A stretch of DNA of 64,000 nucleotides from Mollicutes bacterium (GTDB lineage: Bacteria; Bacillota_I; Bacilli_A; Izemoplasmatales; Izemoplasmataceae). The DNA is taken from NCBI GenBank assembly GCA_003551005.1, contig PULR01000033.1, forward strand, positions 1 to 64,000, given 5' to 3'. The notes under the pieces were generated by a model. It made no database searches and was not told the DNA's origin. It saw only the letters and a list, made by a program, of their open reading frames with translations. This document shows, piece by piece, positions 30,383 through 39,090 of this stretch; positions within the stretch are counted from its first letter, which is position 1; each line of letters opens with the position of its first letter. Position numbers and translations under genes: made by a program.

Positions 30383-30412
30383 TTGACAGTCGAGTATACG
30401 CCGTGGTAGTAT
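30383..30412 (+). promoter_or_regulatory. Promoter of the tRNA-Gly pair
   Basis: TTGACA-18 nt-TAGTAT. Confidence 0.65.
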
Positions 30413-30428
30413 TACATAGGCGCACCAA

Positions 30429-30502
30429 GCGGGTGTAGTTTAATGGTAGAACCTCAGCCTTCCAAGCTGATAGTGAGGGTTCGATTCCCTTCACCCGCTC
30501 CA
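30429..30502 (+). tRNA. tRNA-Gly (TCC)
   Basis: 74 nt cloverleaf, GCGGGTG/CACCCGC acceptor, anticodon loop CTTCCAA, GGTTCGATTCC T-arm, encoded CCA. Confidence 0.95.
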
Positions 30503-30517
30503 ATCAATATCTTATCT

Positions 30518-30591
30518 GCGGGTGTAGTTTAGTGGTAAAATACCACCTTGCCATGGTGGAGTCGTGGGTTCGATCCCCATCACCCGCTCCA
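30518..30591 (+). tRNA. tRNA-Gly (GCC)
   Basis: 74 nt cloverleaf, same acceptor stem, anticodon loop TTGCCAT, GGTTCGATCCC T-arm, encoded CCA. Confidence 0.95.
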
Positions 30592-30599
30592 GCAGACAA

Positions 30600-30637
30600 C
30601 AAAAGCCCCTCGGCCCGGACCGAGGGGCTTTTTTCAT
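30600..30637. terminator. Terminator after tRNA-Gly pair (bidirectional)
   Basis: AAAAGCCCCTCGGCCCGGACCGAGGGGCTTTTTT. Confidence 0.85.
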
Positions 30638-31353
30638 GCTCGATCCTTCGCATGTGTGCGCCGGGCATGGACAATCAAGGACATCGAGACGTTGGGATGG
30701 AAGGGTTCGCCCTGAAAGCTTCCATAACGGGCGAGAACAATGAAACCGGCCGCTTCGAGCATCGCTTCGAGTTGCCGACTTTTGATCGGCAGCAGCTCCA
30801 CCGTGCCATGCCTTCGCCCCTCAGGGGTCGGCAGCGTCGTCTCGAAGCGGATTTTATTCCGCTGATGGCGATAGCGGCGAGTGAGGGAGACGGTTTGATC
30901 CCCCAGCGTCGGCAGGCTTTCGATCTGTTGGTCGAGGATGCGGTCGTAGTTGATGATCTGCACGATCAGGAACCCTCCCGGCCGCAAGATTTCGTGGAAT
31001 TCCGCGAGCGCCCTTCGAACCTCTTGTTCGTCTCTCAGATGAACCAGGGAGTTGCCGATGCAGAAGACGCCCAGGTAGCCGGAACCGACGGCGAGGGCCC
31101 TTAGGTCCTGAATGTAGAAAGGCACATCCAGGTTTTTCGCTTCTGCCTTGCGACGGGCTTTTTTGATCATCTCCCCGTCAAGGTCGACCCCCGCCGCCTG
31201 ATAGCCGTTCTCAGCCAGAGCGATGGTATAGGTTCCGGTGCCGCAGGCCGCATCCAGGACACGTCCGCGGGGCAGTCGGTGGCTCAGGAAATCAAACGTC
31301 GACTGCTTGAAGGGAAAAATCCAATCGTAAGATGCGACCAGACGCTCATACAT
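30634..31353 (-). CDS. Class I SAM-dependent methyltransferase
   Basis: VLDAACGTGTYTIALAENGYQAAGVDLDGEMI. Confidence 0.85.
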   Translation of the reverse strand: MYERLVASYDWIFPFKQSTFDFLSHRLPRGRVLDAACGTGTYTIALAENGYQAAGVDLDGEMIKKARRKAEAKNLDVPFYIQDLRALAVGSGYLGVFCIGNSLVHLRDEQEVRRALAEFHEILRPGGFLIVQIINYDRILDQQIESLPTLGDQTVSLTRRYRHQRNKIRFETTLPTPEGRRHGTVELLPIKSRQLEAMLEAAGFIVLARYGSFQGEPFHPNVSMSLIVHARRTHAKDRA

Positions 31354-32104
31354 TCCTTCCCCCCCTTTTCACGGCCTTGACGGCAAAGGTGTCGGGCGTG
31401 TCCAGATAACCATCCGCACGGATGCTCCGGCTGAGGGCGACGACCGTATTGTGCAGGGTCTTTTTCAAGCCCTCCCCCCAGGGCAGGTGGACGATCTCAT
31501 GAAGCAGGATGGCCTCCCACTCTTCAATCAAAGGCTCGAAATCCTTCATCATGCCGCCCGGGAACGATTGGGACGCTTCAACGTGAAAGCCGCTTCTCGC
31601 CAGGGCTCTGGTAAGATCGTTGCGATGGACGGGTTCATAGAAGGCTTCCCCCTTCAAGGCGAAAACGGCCTTCGCCAGCTGCCAGCGTCGCCATTCTCCC
31701 GTGGGGTGGCGGCTTTCATCCGGCGACTCGGCGCTGATAAGCAAGCGCCCGCCATCCTTGAGCACACGGTGGAAGGTATCGATGGCTGATAGCGTCCGCA
31801 AGGGCGGCATGCTTAAAAACGCGAGCGTGTCGTCACAGACCACCACGTCGAAGGCTGCATCGGGCACGCTCTGCAGCTGATGGAGGTCATCCTCGATGAA
31901 GGTGAGGGGCGACTGGAGGCTGCTTTGCAGGCTATCAAGGACGCGGGTGTCCTGGTCGATGTCGACGCTCACGATCCGCGTCGAGCCTCCGGCGCGCCTG
32001 GCGAGCTTCTGCGTCATGCCCCCCGCGCCTGTCGCGGCGTCGAGGATGCGCACGTCCTCGAATCGCTCTCCATTGAAGAGCCACGCATAACGGTCCTTAG
32101 CCAT
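31346..32104 (-). CDS. Class I SAM-dependent methyltransferase
   Basis: ILDAATGAGGMTQKLAR, VVCDDTLAF, LKDGGRLLISAE; SD GGGAGAA before ATG at 32104 (ORF extends to 32146). Confidence 0.8.
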   Translation of the reverse strand: MAKDRYAWLFNGERFEDVRILDAATGAGGMTQKLARRAGGSTRIVSVDIDQDTRVLDSLQSSLQSPLTFIEDDLHQLQSVPDAAFDVVVCDDTLAFLSMPPLRTLSAIDTFHRVLKDGGRLLISAESPDESRHPTGEWRRWQLAKAVFALKGEAFYEPVHRNDLTRALARSGFHVEASQSFPGGMMKDFEPLIEEWEAILLHEIVHLPWGEGLKKTLHNTVVALSRSIRADGYLDTPDTFAVKAVKRGGRNV

Positions 32105-32135
32105 CTTCAGTTCTCCCCTGGAGAAGGGTCGGGGG

Positions 32136-32528
32136 TCATTTGACAATCAGTTTCGGATGCATGGAAGCGACCTTTGCGAGCGTCTGGTATACGCTGCAGT
32201 AACGCGTCGCTGCGTCAAAGGCCTTTTCGAGGGCGTCGCGTCCGGCGTCCGGATTGACGATGGTGGTCTCGATGTAGACATCGCGCAGGGTAGCGGGCTG
32301 TGCGTCGCGCTTGATGCCTTCGATGGAATAGGAGATGTGCTCGGCGGAGATGCGCTTTTTGTCGAGGATGGTCTGCAGCGTGTGGTTGAGGCAGCCCCCG
32401 AGACCGCCGAGAATCAGATCGTAGGGCGCGAGGGCCCCGGGCTGGTCGCCGATCTGCGAAGATCCCTGATTGGCGCTGAGAATACCCTGCTTGTCCGGGT
32501 TGAAGGTGAGTCTGACGCGGGTGGACAT
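32136..32528 (-). CDS. OsmC family peroxiredoxin-like protein
   Basis: OsmC fold pattern (GGLGGCLNHTLQTILDKKR, LEKAFDAATRYCSVYQTLAK). Confidence 0.8.
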   Translation of the reverse strand: MSTRVRLTFNPDKQGILSANQGSSQIGDQPGALAPYDLILGGLGGCLNHTLQTILDKKRISAEHISYSIEGIKRDAQPATLRDVYIETTIVNPDAGRDALEKAFDAATRYCSVYQTLAKVASMHPKLIVK

Positions 32529-32533
32529 CGTTA

Positions 32534-33040
32534 TCATTCCTTTCGGATGCGTTGTTGGTAGCGTTGGATGCTGTCGTCGATGAGGCGGTGGGCGACATCC
32601 TTTCCATGGAAGTCGTTGACCGTGACGACCTTGTTCTGCTGCAGGTCCTTGTAGGTGCGGAAGAAATGCTTGATCTCCCGCAGCATGTGCTGTTGGATAT
32701 CTTCAAGCTCGTGCACGTGGGAGAAGCGGGGGTCGCTGTCCATGACGGCGATGATCTTGTGGTCCTTCTCGCCGTTGTCGATCATATCGAGCGAACCGAT
32801 CACCCTCGCATCGACGATGCAGCCGGGGAAAGTCTTGGTGCTCGCCATGACGAGGATGTCGAGAGGGTCGTTGTCCTCGGCGAGGGTGTTCTCGATGTAG
32901 CCGTATTCGGCAGGATAGGTCATCTGGGAATAGAGGACGCGGTCCAGCTTGATGCGACCTCGCGCCTTGTCGATCTCGTATTTGTTCTTGGTGCCCATGG
33001 GAATTTCGATGATGGCTTCAATCACGCGGTCTTCACTCAT
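32534..33040 (-). CDS. ppa: Inorganic pyrophosphatase
   Basis: IEIPMGTKNKYEIDK, YPAEYGYIENTLAEDNDPLDILV. Confidence 0.96.
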   Translation of the reverse strand: MSEDRVIEAIIEIPMGTKNKYEIDKARGRIKLDRVLYSQMTYPAEYGYIENTLAEDNDPLDILVMASTKTFPGCIVDARVIGSLDMIDNGEKDHKIIAVMDSDPRFSHVHELEDIQQHMLREIKHFFRTYKDLQQNKVVTVNDFHGKDVAHRLIDDSIQRYQQRIRKE

Positions 33041-33464
33041 GGTCGGCCTCCTTTCGCAGGTCTTTTTTCATCATCCGGTGCTCGATGCCGGCATCGAGGT
33101 AAGTGGGTCCGTAGGCGGTGTATCCGAGGCGTTCATAGAAGGGGATGACGGCCTTCTGCGCGCCGAGCTCCACTACGGACACGCCGCGCTGTTGCGCTTC
33201 GTGCTCCACCGCATCCATCAGCGCCCTGCCGGCACCCTTGCGGCGGTAGGCTTCAAGCACCGCGACGCGGCCGGGCTTGTTGTCGACGAGCCTGGCGGCG
33301 CCGATCGGGGTCTCTTCGTCATAGAGGACGAAGAGGACGGCCCGGTAGTCATCGCCATCAAACTCCAGAGTCCAGTCGATCTGCTGCTCGACGATGAAGA
33401 CCGTGCCGCGGACGTAGTAGTGGTCGAGAAAACTGCGCTGGTCGTCGACGATCCTGACACGCAT
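33033..33464 (-). CDS. GNAT family N-acetyltransferase
   Basis: GAARLVDNKPGRVAVLEAYRRKGAGRALMDAVEHEA. Confidence 0.88.
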   Translation of the reverse strand: MRVRIVDDQRSFLDHYYVRGTVFIVEQQIDWTLEFDGDDYRAVLFVLYDEETPIGAARLVDNKPGRVAVLEAYRRKGAGRALMDAVEHEAQQRGVSVVELGAQKAVIPFYERLGYTAYGPTYLDAGIEHRMMKKDLRKEADHE

Positions 33465-33553
33465 GGCGTCACTCCTTTTTGGTACGCTGGGGTCTCGCCT
33501 TCTCAAAAGGCATCGGGTGTGGTACACTGAAAAAAACGATAGAGGTGGTCCTA

Positions 33554-33888
33554 TGCCGTATGTAATTCTTGCGCTCGTCCTCGTCGGGCTTTTTATCCTG
33601 GCGCTTGCGGTGTGGCTGCGGTTCAAAGCGCGTTCGACATCCGTCGACCAAGAGACGCTTGAAAAGCTTGCGTCGGCCCTGGGGAAGGACAACATCACCG
33701 CCCTCGACTGTTCACGGAACCGTGTCGAGGCGAAGCTGCGCAACGTCCGCGAGGCCGACCTCGAGGCCATCAAAAGGGCTGGAGCGAAAGGTGTCAACGC
33801 TGTCGGCCCGACCGTGAAGTTCTATTTCGAAGCGGATAACGACGCGCTCTGCGAAGCGCTGAAAGCCCATCTGGAGAGGATGGAATAA
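33554..33888 (+). CDS. Membrane-anchored protein with PTS EIIB (glucose-type)-like domain
   Basis: N-terminal TM (YVILALVLVGLFILALAVWLRF) then LASALGKDNITALDCSRNRVEAKLRNVREADLEAIKRAGAKGVNAVGPTVKFYF. Confidence 0.65.
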
Positions 33889-33889
33889 A

Positions 33890-34150
33890 GTGCGCAGGGA
33901 ATTTGTCATCGCGAACGAGCAGGGCCTGCATGCCCGGCCGGCCACCACGCTGGTGCAGAAAGCGAACGAGTTCCGCTGCAATCTGCGGCTGATTCATGAA
34001 GGCCGCAGTGTGGACCTCAAGTCCATCATGGGCGTGCTGTCCCTGGGCGTGCAGCCGGGTTCGCTGGTGGTCGTCGAAGCCGAAGGGGACGACGCCGCGG
34101 AGGCGTTGAACGCCATCGGCGAACACATCGCGAAGATGAAAGTGAGATGA
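33890..34150 (+). CDS. ptsH: Phosphocarrier protein HPr
   Basis: EQGLHARPATTLV (His15 region) and VDLKSIMGVLSLG (Ser46 region); GTG start. Confidence 0.92.
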   Translation: MRREFVIANEQGLHARPATTLVQKANEFRCNLRLIHEGRSVDLKSIMGVLSLGVQPGSLVVVEAEGDDAAEALNAIGEHIAKMKVR

Positions 34151-34172
34151 AGGGTGAAGCCCTTCATTTTTA
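34147..34172. terminator. Terminator after HPr
   Basis: ATGAAGGG-TGAAG-CCCTTCAT-TTTTA; stem overlaps HPr stop codon. Confidence 0.75.
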
Positions 34173-35171
34173 TTTGCGCTTGCGGCCCAGCCCGAGCTTG
34201 TGGTTGAACTTGGCGACTTTGCGGTTGGCGAGGCGGGCGGCCGATTCCTTGCCCTCATCGAGAATCCGGTCGAGTTCGTCCGAGTCGATCAGTTCCTCAT
34301 AGCGTTCCCGGATCGGCGCGAGACCTTGGACCACGACTTCGGCGAGGTCGTCCTTGAAGGTTTTGTAGCTCGCGTCCTGATAACGGCGCGCAATCTCGTG
34401 GACGGGCGTGTCGGTGAAACCGCCGAAGATGGTCAGAAGGTTGGCGATGCCGGGTTTTTCCTCCGGGTCGAAGCGGATGTCGCTGCCGCTGTCGGTGACC
34501 GCGCTGCGGATGCGCTTGCGGATGAGGTCCGGGGATTCAAGCAGGTCGATGTGGCCCTTGGGGTCGTCATCGGATTTCGACATCTTGCGCGAAGGGTCGG
34601 TGAGGCTCTTGATGCGGGCGCCGACTTGGGGGATCAACGGTTCTGGCACCGTGAAGAAACCATCGAAGCGCCGGTTCACACGCTCGGCCAGGTCCCGCGT
34701 CAGTTCGAGGTGCTGTTTCTGATCCTCGCCGACGGGTACGTATTCCGCATCGTAGAGCAGGATATCCCCCGCCATCAAGGAAGGGTAGGTGAACAGACTC
34801 GAAGGAATGCCCTCTTCACGGCTGCGGGATTTCTCCTTGAACTGCGTCATCCGTTCGAGCTCCCCCATGTAGGTGAAGCACTGCAGGAGATAGCCCATGT
34901 GCGAATGCGCCGGGACTTCCGACTGGATGAAAAGCGAGAGCCGCTCGCGCTGCAGTCCGCAGGCGAGATAAAGGGCGGCGAGCTCTTTGATTTTTTTGCG
35001 CAGATAGAGCCGGTCGATGGGGATCGTGATGGCGTGCAAATCGGCGATGAAAAGGAAGAAGTGGTGGTCTTCGTATTCATTCTGCAGCTTGACGAAATTG
35101 CGGATGCTGCCCAGGTAGGTGCCGATGTTGAGGCTGCCGGTCGGCTTGATGCCGGAGACTATGGTCCGCAT
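34170..35171 (-). CDS. trpS: Tryptophan-tRNA ligase
   Basis: SGIKPTGSLNIGTYLGSI, GEDQKQHLELTRDLA, KMSKSDDDPKG. Confidence 0.96.
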   Translation of the reverse strand: MRTIVSGIKPTGSLNIGTYLGSIRNFVKLQNEYEDHHFFLFIADLHAITIPIDRLYLRKKIKELAALYLACGLQRERLSLFIQSEVPAHSHMGYLLQCFTYMGELERMTQFKEKSRSREEGIPSSLFTYPSLMAGDILLYDAEYVPVGEDQKQHLELTRDLAERVNRRFDGFFTVPEPLIPQVGARIKSLTDPSRKMSKSDDDPKGHIDLLESPDLIRKRIRSAVTDSGSDIRFDPEEKPGIANLLTIFGGFTDTPVHEIARRYQDASYKTFKDDLAEVVVQGLAPIRERYEELIDSDELDRILDEGKESAARLANRKVAKFNHKLGLGRKRK

Positions 35172-35199
35172 GTTACCACATCCTTCGATAGGTTAAGAA

Positions 35200-35392
35200 A
35201 AAACGCCCTTGATAGACGTCAAGGGCGATCAATCGCGGTGCCACCTTGCTTTCTTGCTCGACGCCTTAACGCAGCGGACGGGTGTTGTTAGCACCACTCG
35301 GGGCTCCACGGGGTCGGCTTCTATCCGGCTTTCACCGTTCCGGATTCGCTCGCGGCGCCGGCCGCTGCCCTTCGACGTGTTACTTACAGTCT
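35200..35392 (-). promoter_or_regulatory. T-box leader (Trp) of trpS with terminator
   Basis: Minus strand AAGGTGGCACCGCG (near 35235-35250), TGG specifier in CCCGTGGAGCCCCGAG (35306-35308), terminator CGCCCTTGACGTCTATCAAGGGCGTTTTTT. Confidence 0.9.
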
Positions 35393-35399
35393 AAAGCAA

Positions 35400-37163
35400 T
35401 CAGCCTTGCAATGCAACCTCCAATTCATCGATCAGTTCCTTCAGCCTTGAGACGACGCCTTCAAAAGCCTCGCGTTCGGTGAGATCCACGCCGGCCCGGC
35501 GAAGCTGTTCGACAGGGAAGTCATCGCCGCCGCTCTTCAGCAGCCCGAGATGATCGCGGAGTGCGGAGGGGTCGTTTTTGACACGGTCGTAGAGTTTGAG
35601 GCTCGCCGCGAAGGAGGTTGCATACTGATAGACGTAGTAGGGTGCGAAGAAGAAATGCGGGATGTAGGCCCAGACATACTGTTTGCCGGGTTCTTCTGTG
35701 ATGTCGATGTCGTAGAAGTGCTGATAGAGGTCGACCATGATCTTCGAGAGTGTTTCATATGTGATGGGCTCCCCTTGTTCCTTCAAGCGGTGGGCTTCCC
35801 GCTCGTAGGCGGCGAAAAGGGTCTGTCTGTAGAACGTCGCCAGTATGTCGTCGATGGATTGCTGCAGAAGCTGGATCCGGTCCTCTCGGCTGCCTTTGTT
35901 GTTTTCGATGAAATAATCGAGCAGTAGATGCTCGTTGAACGTCGAGGCGACTTCCGCGACGAAGATGGTGTAGTTCTGCGTGGGGACCGGCTGATGCTCC
36001 ATCGAAAAGAGCGAATGCATGGAATGTCCCGCCTCGTGGGCGACGGTGAACACATCCCCGAGCGTCCGATCGAAGTTGAGCAGAATGAAGGGGTGTTCAT
36101 CCAGGGCGCTTGAAGAATAGGCGCCGGTCTGCTTGCCGTCTTGTTCGAAGACGTCGACGAACCCTTCTTTCAACGCGTCCCGGGCCTTTTCCCCGAATTC
36201 TTCGTCGCCGAGGGTGTCGACGGCGTTGTAAAAGAGCGTTTTCGCTTCTTCATACTCGAATTTGCTCGTGCCTTCCGCTAAAGGAAGGAAACGGTCGAAG
36301 GTACGGTGTTTCTCTAGACCGAGAGCCTCCTTGCGCAGCTGGTAGTAGCGCTTGATGGGCTTGACGCTGTCCTGGGCGACCTCGATGAGATTCTTGAAGA
36401 CGACAGGGTCGATGGCGTTCTTGTGCAGGAAGGCTTCTAGGGTGCTGTCGTATCCTCTGGCCTGCATCAAGGCCTTGTCGGCTTCGAGGACGGTGTTGTA
36501 GATTTGCGCGAAGGTATGTTTGTGTCCGTCGTAATGACGGTAGATGGTCCGGAAGACTTGCTCCCGGTCGTCCGGGTCCTGCAGGTCCGCTAGATGGCTG
36601 CGGAAGTTGCCGCTGGTCACGGTAATGGTCTCGCCGCTTTTGAGGGTGATTTCCTCTGATGCGTTATCGGCCACACTCAGCGCACCATGCAGTTCGCTTC
36701 CCTGCGAGGCGAGCTGTTGGTAGTGCGTCAGCAGCCGTTCGCTTTTCTCATCGAGGATGTGCTGGCTTTGGTGGAAAAGCTTCTTCATGGGGAAGGTATA
36801 TTCTTTGAGCTGTTCGTCCTGTTTCAAGAAACTGAAGACGGTCTCTTCACCAAGCTTGAGCAGTTCGGGGGATTCAAAGGCGGTCGCCTGGCTGTATTCG
36901 CTGATCAGGTGCTGCATCTTCTGCACACGGGCGGCGTTCTCGACATTCTTTTTGTCGAGGTCGCTTTTGAGGTGTGCATATTGGAAAAGACGGTTCAAGC
37001 GGATGCTGGTTTTACGATGCAGCTCGAAATACCGACGAAACGCGTCGAATTCGTGCAAGGTGCCTTCATACTCGCGCAGTCGCTCGATATCCTTCCGGCA
37101 CTGTTCGTAATCCTCCTGCCAGCTTTCAAGGTCGGCATAAAGGGTTTCAAGGTTCCACTTCAT
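35400..37163 (-). CDS. pepF: Oligoendopeptidase F (M3)
   Basis: Zinc site TVAHEAGHSMHSLF, FVAEVASTFNEHLL. Confidence 0.96.
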   Translation of the reverse strand: MKWNLETLYADLESWQEDYEQCRKDIERLREYEGTLHEFDAFRRYFELHRKTSIRLNRLFQYAHLKSDLDKKNVENAARVQKMQHLISEYSQATAFESPELLKLGEETVFSFLKQDEQLKEYTFPMKKLFHQSQHILDEKSERLLTHYQQLASQGSELHGALSVADNASEEITLKSGETITVTSGNFRSHLADLQDPDDREQVFRTIYRHYDGHKHTFAQIYNTVLEADKALMQARGYDSTLEAFLHKNAIDPVVFKNLIEVAQDSVKPIKRYYQLRKEALGLEKHRTFDRFLPLAEGTSKFEYEEAKTLFYNAVDTLGDEEFGEKARDALKEGFVDVFEQDGKQTGAYSSSALDEHPFILLNFDRTLGDVFTVAHEAGHSMHSLFSMEHQPVPTQNYTIFVAEVASTFNEHLLLDYFIENNKGSREDRIQLLQQSIDDILATFYRQTLFAAYEREAHRLKEQGEPITYETLSKIMVDLYQHFYDIDITEEPGKQYVWAYIPHFFFAPYYVYQYATSFAASLKLYDRVKNDPSALRDHLGLLKSGGDDFPVEQLRRAGVDLTEREAFEGVVSRLKELIDELEVALQG

Positions 37164-37272
37164 AATCTGGCCTCCATCTGTTATAATTCATAAAGCTATT
37201 ATATCATAGGTGCTTTGTCGCGACGAATGGAACACGATGCAAGCGATGGAAACATTTACATCAAATTAATAG

Positions 37273-37301
37273 TTTAGATTTATTATAAATTATGTTACAA
37301 T
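37273..37301 (+). promoter_or_regulatory. Promoter of spx in a markedly AT-rich stretch
   Basis: TTTAGA-17 nt-TACAAT within TCAAATTAATAGTTTAGATTTATTATAAATTATGTTACAATTTAAC. Confidence 0.55.
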
Positions 37302-37358
37302 TTAACTGTACTGGAAATGAGAAAGTTCCGGAATATTGAAACCTGAGGAGGATGCCCC

Positions 37359-37832
37359 ATGATTCAAATGTATACAACGCCGAGCTGCTCTTCATGCCGC
37401 AAGGCGAAAAAATGGTTCGAAGAACACCGTATTCCCTATCGCGAGAAGAACATCTTCAATGTCCAGCTGACACGCGATGACATCATGAGTATGCTCAGAC
37501 ACTCCGAAGCGGGTTTCGAGGATATTATCTCCAAGCGTTCGAAGGTCTTTCAGGAACGGGAGCTCAACTTGGAGGATATGTCCTTGAATGAGTTGACAGA
37601 CTTCATCATCGAGAACCCGAGCGTGCTCCGCCGTCCGATCATCATCGAGGACGAGAAGATGCAGGTCGGCTACAACGAGGATGAAATCCGCGCCTTCATC
37701 CCCAAGCGTCTGCGTGAAATCATCATGTGCACGACCTGCGACAAGGGTGAAGATTGCGATTACCGCCACGCCCTTGAACAATATTTCAGCGAACTAAGAC
37801 AAAAAGAGCAACGTCAAGAAAGCCGATCGTGA
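37359..37832 (+). CDS. spx: Spx family transcriptional regulator with C-terminal extension
   Basis: YTTPSCSSCRKAKKWFEEH, IISKRSKVFQ, LRRPIIIEDEKMQVGYNEDEIRAFIPKRLRE. Confidence 0.93.
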   Translation: MIQMYTTPSCSSCRKAKKWFEEHRIPYREKNIFNVQLTRDDIMSMLRHSEAGFEDIISKRSKVFQERELNLEDMSLNELTDFIIENPSVLRRPIIIEDEKMQVGYNEDEIRAFIPKRLREIIMCTTCDKGEDCDYRHALEQYFSELRQKEQRQESRS

Positions 37833-37862
37833 AAGAAGCGGGGGGACCCGCTTTTTTCTTTT
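37833..37862 (+). terminator. Terminator after spx
   Basis: AAGCGGGGGGACCCGCTTTTTTCTTTTC. Confidence 0.75.
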
Positions 37863-37907
37863 CGTTTCGGGCTCGAGAGTTGAAAACGTTTTAAGTTGTA
37901 TGATAGG

Positions 37908-37936
37908 TTGTGTTCGCCCTGGCAATTCTCTATAAT
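37908..37936 (+). promoter_or_regulatory. Promoter of gap
   Basis: TTGTGT-17 nt-TATAAT. Confidence 0.7.
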
Positions 37937-37975
37937 GAGAAGTGTGACAAACAAATACACAAGGAGGAGAATAAC

Positions 37976-38983
37976 ATGTCTGTAAAAGTAGCGATCAACG
38001 GTTTCGGGCGTATCGGGAAACTGGCTTTCCGCTACATGTGGGACGATCCCGATTATGAGATTGTCGCCATCAATGATTTGACGGATGCCGAGACACTGGC
38101 GTATCTGCTCAAGTACGACACGGCCCATGGTACCTACAAAGTCGGCAACGTCCGTGCGGAGGAAGATTCCATCGTCGTCGACGGAGAGAAAATCCGGGTC
38201 TACGCCGAAAAGGACCCCGCCAGTCTTCCCTGGGGGGATCTCGATGTCGATGTGGTACTCGAGTGCACCGGTATCTTCACCAAGAAGGACGGCGCGATGA
38301 AGCACATCGAAGCCGGCGCGAAGAAGGTGCTCATCAGCGCACCGGCTAAAGGCGATGTCAAGACCATCGTCTACAACGTCAACCATGAGGATCTTGACGG
38401 CAGCGAACAGGTCATCAGCGCGGCATCCTGCACGACCAACTGTCTCGCGCCCGTCGTCAAGGCTCTTGATGACAAGTTCGGTGTCGAAAAGGGCTACATG
38501 ACGACCGCTCACGCTTACACCAACGACCAGAACACCCTCGACGCCCCCCATTCCAAGGGTATCAAGGCCCGTCGCGGCCGCGCCGCCGCTGCCAACATCA
38601 ACCCCACCACGACCGGCGCGGCGAAGGCCGTCGGCAAAGTCATGCCCCATCTCGAAGGCCGTCTTGACGGCATCGCTCTGCGCGTGCCTACCGTCGATGG
38701 TTCCGTTGTGGACCTGGTGGCTGAACTGAAGGCCGACGTCACCGCGGATGATGTGAACAACGCCGTGAAGCAGGCTGCGGACGGCGAAACCCTGGTCTAC
38801 ACGGAAGACCCCATCGTCTCGAGCGATGTCATCGGCAACACCGCGGGCTCTGTCTTCGACTCGCTGATGACGAAAGTCATCGAGGTCGACGGACGCCAGC
38901 TCGTCAAAGTGCTCGCCTGGTATGACAACGAAATGGGCTATGTCGCCCAGATGGTCCGCACCATGAAAGTGCTCGTCGACTGA
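37976..38983 (+). CDS. gap: Glyceraldehyde-3-phosphate dehydrogenase, type I
   Basis: [37 protein letters not shown]. Confidence 0.97.
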   Translation: MSVKVAINGFGRIGKLAFRYMWDDPDYEIVAINDLTDAETLAYLLKYDTAHGTYKVGNVRAEEDSIVVDGEKIRVYAEKDPASLPWGDLDVDVVLECTGIFTKKDGAMKHIEAGAKKVLISAPAKGDVKTIVYNVNHEDLDGSEQVISAASCTTNCLAPVVKALDDKFGVEKGYMTTAHAYTNDQNTLDAPHSKGIKARRGRAAAANINPTTTGAAKAVGKVMPHLEGRLDGIALRVPTVDGSVVDLVAELKADVTADDVNNAVKQAADGETLVYTEDPIVSSDVIGNTAGSVFDSLMTKVIEVDGRQLVKVLAWYDNEMGYVAQMVRTMKVLVD

Positions 38984-38991
38984 GAACGAAT

Positions 38992-39023
38992 CCTGCCGGT
39001 CCCTAGCGGGGCCGGCTTTTTTT
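38992..39023 (+). terminator. Terminator after gap
   Basis: GCCGGTCCCTAGCGGGGCCGGCTTTTTTT. Confidence 0.75.
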
Positions 39024-39090
39024 ATCCGCTGGGTGCGCTGCGTTTCTTTTTGCCTGTTTCTTTGATATAATCCAACTGAGGTGAATGTCC

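Noticed and set aside
30532-31104. 190-aa plus-strand ORF starting inside the second tRNA-Gly
   Set aside because: Begins within a tRNA gene, crosses a strong terminator and lies antisense to a methyltransferase gene.
34200-35291. 363-aa plus-strand ORF opposite trpS
   Set aside because: Antisense to a clear trpS and its T-box; no recognisable domain.
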